Below are positions 58,791-64,000 of a stretch of DNA of 64,000 bases, one piece after another. Each line of letters opens with the position of its first letter. Positions within the stretch are counted from its first letter, which is position 1. This DNA is from Lactobacillus sp. UCMA15818 (lineage in GTDB: Bacteria; Bacillota; Bacilli; Lactobacillales; Lactobacillaceae). The position numbers and the translations under genes were made by a program. The notes below the pieces were generated by a model. The model saw only the letters and a program-made list of their open reading frames with translations, was not told the DNA's origin and made no database searches. Where the stretch lies: positions 252,207 to 316,206 of the forward strand of contig NZ_VJYB01000002.1 in the NCBI RefSeq assembly GCF_030400225.1, read 5' to 3'.

Positions 58791-59120
58791 GTGGATATCA
58801 GATTAGGCGATGAATTATTTGATAAGATTTCAGACGGTACTAAGACGGTTGAAGTCTTTCTCAACGACGAACAGATGAAGCATTTTGGTGTAGGTGACAC
58901 ACTTGCCATCCACCGAGAAAGCAACAACGAAGATGTGATATTGACGAGTGCGTGGAGTATCAAGAAATGCCGAACAATGACAGAACTCTACCAACGATAT
59001 ACTCCAGAGGCTGTAGGAATGGCACCGAAAGAATTATCTGGAGTGTACGATTCTGAAACTGTGAAAAAACAAGGATTGCTGGCAGTTAAGATGAAAGTCT
59101 TGAAGCCAAATTATGAATAA
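58791..59120 (+). CDS. ASCH-domain protein (109 aa)
   Basis: An ASCH (PUA-like beta-barrel) protein, a fold thought to bind RNA or nucleotides. IRLGDELFDKISDGTKTVEVFLND at the N-terminus, then FGVGDTLAIHRESN as the barrel strand, and a GLLAVKMKVL end. Start is GTG 58791 with AGGAGG 9 bases upstream; the longer frame from 58704 adds non-family residues. Role unknown. Confidence 0.72.
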   Translation: MDIRLGDELFDKISDGTKTVEVFLNDEQMKHFGVGDTLAIHRESNNEDVILTSAWSIKKCRTMTELYQRYTPEAVGMAPKELSGVYDSETVKKQGLLAVKMKVLKPNYE

Positions 59121-59164
59121 CTAAATATGAATTAGAATAAATATGATTATAAGAAAGAGCGTTT

Positions 59165-59189
59165 CGCATTCAGCGATGCGTTTTTTTGT
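59165..59189 (+). terminator. Possible terminator after the ASCH gene
   Basis: CGCAT-TCAGCG-ATGCG stem with seven T behind it. The stem is only 5 bp. Confidence 0.45.
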
Positions 59190-59298
59190 CTTATGTCATA
59201 CTTTCCTATTCCTTCCTACTTTAATTTTAATATTCCTAAGCCGATTTATCTTATAACGGAGTTGCAATTGGATTCGGATACACTTGGGGGATTAAGTC

Positions 59299-61479
59299 AT
59301 GGATGGAGAATTTGATTTAAACTACTTTAGAGAAGAAATTATAAAAATGAACAGACAAGAATTTGCCAATCTAATGGGGATAGAAATGGTAACGCTTAAG
59401 ATGTGGGAAGAAGATCCTGATAGTCTCACGATGAGAATCTATAAGGAGATCGCTGTTAAAACTAATTATACATTGGAACAGCTATTCAGTTTAAAAAATC
59501 AAATTTTTTTACCATGGGAACTAGATGATGAAATTATTGAGGAAAGGGAAGAATTATTAAAGAAGATACTTGAAAACGAACAATCTTTCGCAAGTTCACT
59601 GCTGGAGATTGAGCAGACAAAACTCGGTGAAGATGCTGAAATCAACGTAGCAGAAGTCAAAGACTATTTTGAAGAAGTAAAAAAAATTGGACCATTATGC
59701 CGCAATAAACTCAACAAACCATTAGTTGCTTTTGTAGGCTCATCTGATGCAGGGAAAAGTTCACTAATAAATGTCATATTAGGGACAGATTTAATGCCAA
59801 CTGCATTTCAACCGATGACTGCTGCAATCAATTATGTATATCATGTTTTAGATAAACCGAATAATATCGAAGGTGAAAATAATACAATTGTAATTCGGGC
59901 TGACCATAAGCTAGTGGTGAACATCTCGAATTTGGCGGATATAATTGAAGCTGATGAACACGTTATTGCAATTGGTAAAACAAATTTGATTCGGGAATAC
60001 GGTCTTAATAAATACAATGAAGAAGACAGTGAAGAAAATAAAGGGGAGCTTACTTATATTTTTACCTTTGTAGATGCACCAATATTAAGAGGACTTGCGT
60101 TCATTGATACTCCTGGAATCAGTGCAAACGAGAAAGACAATCAAACTGCATTTAAAGCTTATCAGTATGCAGATGTTACGCTTTATTTGTCACAGCTGGC
60201 CAGTTTTTTACGTGAAGAGGATCAGGGGTTTATTAAACAAATTATGGATTCTTCATCTAGAGAGTTTGATCAGAATGGGAGAGTTCCCTTTAATAACTTA
60301 TTATTTGTGGGAAGTCACGCAGATTCTGTTGGAAATAATGACATAAGTGAAATCTTCAAGCGTGCTGTTGCAAGGTTTCTAAATGTACAGACGAGCACAT
60401 ATTTTACCAAGTTTGGTCCAACCTATAGTCAGCAAGCATTTCGCAGTCGCTTTTACTCATCTGATATCAAAAATCCACAGCTTTCACAGCCATTCAAACA
60501 AGCATTCATAGATATGATGGAGAATGTTTTGCGAGTCAAAGTAAAACAAAGCATGTTGTTGCAAAAGAATGTAGTAGAAGAGATGATTGCTGCAGGGAAG
60601 CGCATCGAAGAACGCCTAACAACACGAATTAATTCTCCAGCAACAACGGAAAGTCTTAAGAAGTATAAGTTTCAACAGATAGAAGAGGAATTATTAAGAT
60701 TATCTAACACTAAAAAGGAAGTTTCTATCAGAGACTTCCATAATGCATATGCGAAGATTTTTACAATCAATGCTATAGAAGAATTAATTAAGAAGAAGGA
60801 ATTCAAGAATAAGCAAGACGATAAAAAGCAACTTGTGGTTTTGTTGCAGAACATGGTAGATGAGAAGCTGCAAACAATATTGAGGGAAAACTCATCTGAT
60901 TTTTCCAGTAAGATGGATGGATCAATAAAAAAGTTCAATGATTTTTTTTATTCTGAGAATTTTGACTTCACTAACCTGTTCATTAAATCTTCAACAGGTG
61001 TGGCGGCTAGCCTTGGAGTTTACGGAGCTTTTTCTGTATTATTTGGCAGCTTGGGAAATCTTGGAGGATATATTCTCGTTACGCAAATCGCAAGCCTTTT
61101 GAGCTCAGTTGGCTTATATGGTGGAACTGTGTCAGGTGCAGCAACAGCAATCTCAGCCATTGGAGGTCCACTTACATTAGCGCTTGCAGTGCTTGTCTTC
61201 TCTGGTCTTGTAGCTTTCAATATTTTCGGAGATGGTTGGATGAGAAAATATGCAAAACAGTTGATTAAGCAATTTGAGCGCTTGAGTGTTGAACAGAAGT
61301 ATAGTTTGGAGATTGCAAAGTATTGGGATGACACTGCGAAGATCACGGCGGAAGCAATCAAAAAAGTTGAAGAGGATTATGTACAGCACCAAAGAGAGAC
61401 AGCACAAACAATTCAAGCGGAGATGCCATTTTTGAGCAGCCTGCTGGAACTAATAGAATCATATAGAATTGACTTTTGA
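59299..61479 (+). CDS. Dynamin-like large GTPase with N-terminal HTH-like segment (726 aa)
   Basis: Three parts are visible. Residues about 1-70 resemble a Cro/XRE-type HTH (MNRQEFANLMGIEMVTLKMWEEDP). Residues about 135-430 are a dynamin/GTPase domain: P-loop GSSDAGKSS (147-155), Thr in QPMTAAINYV as likely G2, DTPG (270-273) as G3, and FVGSHADSVG (336-345) in the G4 place. Residues 430-560 are helical and charged, then a hydrophobic stretch (about 562-645, rich in Gly, Ala, Val) followed by an amphipathic tail. This is the plan of a bacterial dynamin with a membrane-binding region. The HTH part is unusual for the family. GGGGGA stands before the ATG. Function not known. Confidence 0.75.
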   Translation: MDGEFDLNYFREEIIKMNRQEFANLMGIEMVTLKMWEEDPDSLTMRIYKEIAVKTNYTLEQLFSLKNQIFLPWELDDEIIEEREELLKKILENEQSFASSLLEIEQTKLGEDAEINVAEVKDYFEEVKKIGPLCRNKLNKPLVAFVGSSDAGKSSLINVILGTDLMPTAFQPMTAAINYVYHVLDKPNNIEGENNTIVIRADHKLVVNISNLADIIEADEHVIAIGKTNLIREYGLNKYNEEDSEENKGELTYIFTFVDAPILRGLAFIDTPGISANEKDNQTAFKAYQYADVTLYLSQLASFLREEDQGFIKQIMDSSSREFDQNGRVPFNNLLFVGSHADSVGNNDISEIFKRAVARFLNVQTSTYFTKFGPTYSQQAFRSRFYSSDIKNPQLSQPFKQAFIDMMENVLRVKVKQSMLLQKNVVEEMIAAGKRIEERLTTRINSPATTESLKKYKFQQIEEELLRLSNTKKEVSIRDFHNAYAKIFTINAIEELIKKKEFKNKQDDKKQLVVLLQNMVDEKLQTILRENSSDFSSKMDGSIKKFNDFFYSENFDFTNLFIKSSTGVAASLGVYGAFSVLFGSLGNLGGYILVTQIASLLSSVGLYGGTVSGAATAISAIGGPLTLALAVLVFSGLVAFNIFGDGWMRKYAKQLIKQFERLSVEQKYSLEIAKYWDDTAKITAEAIKKVEEDYVQHQRETAQTIQAEMPFLSSLLELIESYRIDF

Positions 61480-61492
61480 CTATACACATGTC

Positions 61493-61530
61493 ATAATGCG
61501 CCTATTATTATAATTACGCATTATATTTTG
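61493..61530 (+). terminator. Terminator of the dynamin-like gene
   Basis: ATAATGCG (61493-61500) and CGCATTAT (61517-61524) pair perfectly, followed by ATTTTG. Confidence 0.65.
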
Positions 61531-61543
61531 TTGAGGAGGATTC

Positions 61544-62002
61544 ATGGACTTAAAAAAAATGGATCTAAAGAACTATGAAAAGTACATCATTGGGAACCTT
61601 AAGGTATATGCAGCCGAAAAGGTAAAGGCAGGAACATGGAAAGCTGAAGAAGCTCTGGACTTGGCACAAAAAGAAAATAAGCAGTTACTTCCTGAAGGAT
61701 TAGAAACAAAGGGAAGTTATTTCTACACTCTTAGTATTGACGAACGGATTATTGGATACTTATGGTTTGCTAAAAATCAAATGAATCAGAGTGACGCCTT
61801 TATCTATGACTTTGCAATTGAACCAGAGTTTCAAAACAAAGGATTTGGGACGCAAGCATTGGAACAGATCTTTATAGAGGCTAAGAAGTTAGGCTTTGAG
61901 AAGATTAGTCTGCATGTTTTCGGTAGTAATCAGAGAGCAATTCATGTGTATCATAAACTCGGCTTTTTTAATACTGATATTAATATGAGTCACAATCTGT
62001 AA
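61544..62002 (+). CDS. GNAT acetyltransferase (152 aa)
   Basis: A single-domain GNAT. YDFAIEPEFQNKGFGTQALEQIF holds the QxxGxG acetyl-CoA loop, and SLHVFGSNQRAIHVYHKLGF motif B. The substrate is unknown. TGAGGAGGATTC precedes the ATG. It stands alone, followed by a clear terminator. Confidence 0.88.
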   Translation: MDLKKMDLKNYEKYIIGNLKVYAAEKVKAGTWKAEEALDLAQKENKQLLPEGLETKGSYFYTLSIDERIIGYLWFAKNQMNQSDAFIYDFAIEPEFQNKGFGTQALEQIFIEAKKLGFEKISLHVFGSNQRAIHVYHKLGFFNTDINMSHNL

Positions 62003-62068
62003 ATCACAGGAAGTGAATCAAAAGCTGACTTTTGAATACCAAAGAAAAGTCAAATATCATTAAAAAAA

Positions 62069-62114
62069 TGGATTAATGTTTTCTGTATTCAGCAGACATT
62101 AATCTATTTTTTTT
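62069..62114 (+). terminator. Terminator of the GNAT gene
   Basis: GGATTAATGT and ACATTAATCT pair over 9-10 bp, with an inner TCTG/CAGA, and eight T follow. Confidence 0.85.
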
Positions 62115-62468
62115 GTAATTTTTCGCAACAATTAATTAACAAAATAAAATTGTTAACTAAAACTGAAAGCGGTCTTACCATTGTGTCTTATGAGCCATAT
62201 TTACACCTCTATCTATATTCTCAACAAGCTAATTAATTCTTTTTCTAGATAATATGCTAAATAATGAGTCAAAACCACTTATAATTCATGAAAGCAATCT
62301 GAGAAATTCTCATAAAAAAACAGGCAGCAGCTGATATAATGAAGTTGGATAAAAGAATGTGACATAAGATGTTGAAATTTGAGTGAATAGATTAAGTTTG
62401 CAATTTTTGCATTAAAATAGATTGACGCGAATTCTCTAAATATCAGAATTTGCTTTGGAGGGAATATG
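62115..62468 (+). promoter_or_regulatory. Gap with probable two-component system promoter
   Basis: The only feature I see is an extended -10 promoter, TGATATAAT at 62332-62340, with no good -35. It would give a 120-base leader before the response regulator. The remainder shows no coding frame. Confidence 0.45.
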
Positions 62469-63158
62469 ATGAGTAAAACAATTTTATTAGTAGAAGATGA
62501 ACTCGGATTGGTCGCTTCTTTAAAAAAAGAATTACAATTTGAGAATTATCAAGTTTTGACTGCTTCTGATGGTGTCGCAGCTTTGAGCGTTTTTGATAAG
62601 AATCAACAGACAATTGATTTAATCATTTTAGATTGGATGCTGCCTAAGTTAGATGGTTTAGGAGTACTTAGGCGAATTCGGCGGGATTATGGTATTCCAG
62701 TTATCATGTTGACTGCTCGTGATTATACCGGAGATAAAGTGGCGGGTTTAACTGGTGGAGCAGATGATTATATTACTAAACCATTCGATATTGAAGAATT
62801 GCTTGCTAGAATCACGGCTGTTTTGCGGCGACCAAGACAAATATTGGACAACTACCAAGTCTATCAACTCGATGATTTAGTTCTTGATACTGGGAAACGT
62901 CGGATTACACGTGGGGACCATAGCATTCAATTGACGCAACGAGAGTATCGGTTGTTAGTGGAGATGTTTAAGGTTGTTGGTAAGGTGTTTACGCGTAATG
63001 AACTGCTTGACTTGGTTTGGGGCAGTGACTTTGAGGGTGAACCTAACATTGTGGATGTGTATATTCGCTATTTACGAAATAAAATTGATGAATTCCCTAA
63101 TTCAAAAAAACTAATTCATACTGTTAGAGGTGTTGGCTATTCACTGACAGACAACTAA
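62469..63158 (+). CDS. OmpR-family response regulator
   Basis: 229 residues. Receiver domain 1-120 with the acidic pair Glu-Asp in LLVEDELG, phospho-acceptor Asp in LIILDWMLPKLDG, and Lys in DYITKPFD; then a winged HTH (ITRGDHSIQLTQREYRLLVEMF... VDVYIRYLRNKID... LIHTVRGVGYSL). Start at 62469 is preferred over the adjacent ATG at 62466 because of the distance to GGAGGG. Paired with the histidine kinase downstream. Confidence 0.95.
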   Translation: MSKTILLVEDELGLVASLKKELQFENYQVLTASDGVAALSVFDKNQQTIDLIILDWMLPKLDGLGVLRRIRRDYGIPVIMLTARDYTGDKVAGLTGGADDYITKPFDIEELLARITAVLRRPRQILDNYQVYQLDDLVLDTGKRRITRGDHSIQLTQREYRLLVEMFKVVGKVFTRNELLDLVWGSDFEGEPNIVDVYIRYLRNKIDEFPNSKKLIHTVRGVGYSLTDN

Positions 63159-63189
63159 CGGGAAGTGATGCTAGGTGAAGGTAAAGAAG

Positions 63190-64000
63190 ATGAAAATAAA
63201 GATTAAGAAAGAACAAAATAGCGACTCAATTATGCTGCGAAGTTTCTTATTACTGATCACAGCAATAATTGTCAGTTTTAGTATTATTACAACGGTTGCT
63301 GTCGGACATCAGCTGCTGGAAACTAGCCGCACGACTTCAAACAATATTATTAAGAGTCTGGAGCGGACAGTGATTGATGGCGATCATGACTGGAAACAGT
63401 GGCGTTTCAACAGTACTTTGAATACCAGCACGAGTTACGTGCATGTTAGGAATATCCGCCAAGATGCCAAGACGAAAAACTACTATTCACCTGATGCTAA
63501 GAATCTATTGAAAATCAAGCCCCAGAAACTTTTTTTAATTCATGGGCTCTATTATCGTCCTAAGATCGGTTTCCTGCTTTATAATACGGGGCATGCCAAG
63601 GGAATTCATTATAGTTTATGGGTAAAATTGGATTCGCAATTGAAGATTTTGGAAAGAGTTATTATCATAACTGCAATCATTTTAGTTTTAACACTCCTGA
63701 CGCTGCCGTTATATATCAGGCTGATTGCCCAACGATTAACAGGTCCATTGAGTCAGTTAACTAAAAGTGCGGAAGCGATTTCTGTTAAAAAGATTCAGAC
63801 GACGGACAAGCTACCCATTCCGGCAACACCAACAGAAGTCAAGCAGCTGGCTACCAGTTTTAATCGTCTGCTGACAAACTTATATGATAAAACGGGAAAA
63901 GAAAAAATTTTTGTTTCGAACGCCGCCCATGAATTACGAACGCCGATTGCAACTATCCAAAGTCACGTTCAATTAATTCAAAGACATGGGCATGACCATC
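63190..64000 (+). CDS. Sensor histidine kinase, cut by window edge
   Basis: About 270 residues are visible before the edge. A basic start, helix 1 (FLLLITAIIVSFSIITTVAV), an extracellular domain of about 115 residues, helix 2 (VIIITAIILVLTLLTLPLYI), a HAMP linker (RLTGPLSQLTKSAEAI), then the H-box FVSNAAHELRTPIATIQSH with the phosphorylated His. The ATP-binding part lies outside. ATG 63190 has GAAGG upstream; GTG 63175 is an alternative. Signal unknown. Confidence 0.9.
   Translation, partial: MKIKIKKEQNSDSIMLRSFLLLITAIIVSFSIITTVAVGHQLLETSRTTSNNIIKSLERTVIDGDHDWKQWRFNSTLNTSTSYVHVRNIRQDAKTKNYYSPDAKNLLKIKPQKLFLIHGLYYRPKIGFLLYNTGHAKGIHYSLWVKLDSQLKILERVIIITAIILVLTLLTLPLYIRLIAQRLTGPLSQLTKSAEAISVKKIQTTDKLPIPATPTEVKQLATSFNRLLTNLYDKTGKEKIFVSNAAHELRTPIATIQSHVQLIQRHGHDH

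Noticed and set aside
62163-62176. TGAAAGCGGTCTTA as a cre site
   Set aside because: One key position differs and it lies 300 bases from the nearest start, behind a terminator, so a role is unlikely.

Overview
The window looks like the chromosome of a low-GC Gram-positive of the Lactobacillales, most likely a Lactobacillaceae species. This is inferred from gene content: a nucleoside deoxyribosyltransferase, an lspA-rluD-pyr operon under PyrR attenuation, T-box and CcpA-type regulation, mannose-family PTS operons and a pyruvate formate-lyase pair. Strong AAGGAGG ribosome binding sites and frequent TTG/GTG starts fit. I cannot name the species. There are no rRNA, tRNA or CRISPR loci that I can see.

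Layout. 1-6.3 kb is patchy accessory DNA: a truncated acetyltransferase, ntd, a few unrecognised genes, pnuC behind a candidate NAD+-II riboswitch, a SemiSWEET, a GIY-YIG/RAMA nuclease followed by a papain-like hydrolase, and remnants of IS3 and IS605-type elements. 6.3-11.1 kb holds a double GNAT protein and a methionine operon (metA-metB-metC, minus strand) behind a T-box leader. A 216-bp IS605-derived non-autonomous element sits exactly between metB and metC. 11.4-23.7 kb is lspA-rluD and the complete pyrimidine operon pyrR-P-B-C-carA-carB-pyrD-F-E, with two PyrR attenuators. 24-34.2 kb is a surface-polysaccharide region: two glycosyltransferases, an IS30 remnant, a flippase, a Gtf3-like transferase, rmlACBD for dTDP-L-rhamnose, and an MFS transporter. 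34.4-40.5 kb is an L-sorbose/sorbitol-6-phosphate locus (reductase, SorC regulator, SDR, PTS IIA-IIB-IIC-IID, small membrane protein) with twin identical operators and a cre site. 40.7-44.0 kb is pflB-pflA. 44.3-48.1 kb holds a DJ-1/PfpI protein with a possible AUA start and a second, galactosamine-type PTS operon. 48.3-50.3 kb is a LysR regulator and the Mn-dependent pyrophosphatase. 50.4-56.0 kb is a compact AraC-regulated beta-glucoside cluster that uses MFS uptake plus a sugar kinase in place of a PTS. 56.2-57.7 kb is a TnpB-only IS605-type element whose tnpB has itself been split by a hairpin repeat. 57.8-64 kb carries a DeoR regulator, an ASCH protein, a large HTH-dynamin-like GTPase, an acetyltransferase and a two-component system cut by the window edge.

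How it works together. The core blocks (pyr, met, rml, pfl) are ordinary housekeeping with readable RNA or CcpA control. The accessory blocks are sugar-uptake islands, each with its own regulator. Small mobile elements shape the window: three related IS605-type copies in different states of decay, at least four copies of a 170-bp palindromic repeat, three IS3-type ends and an IS30 fossil.

The most promising lead for something undescribed is the 726-residue protein at 59299-61479: an N-terminal HTH-like segment, a dynamin-type GTPase and a hydrophobic C-terminal segment. Next are the non-PTS beta-glucoside cluster with its dedicated esterase, and the nuclease-hydrolase pair at 4.5-5.8 kb.
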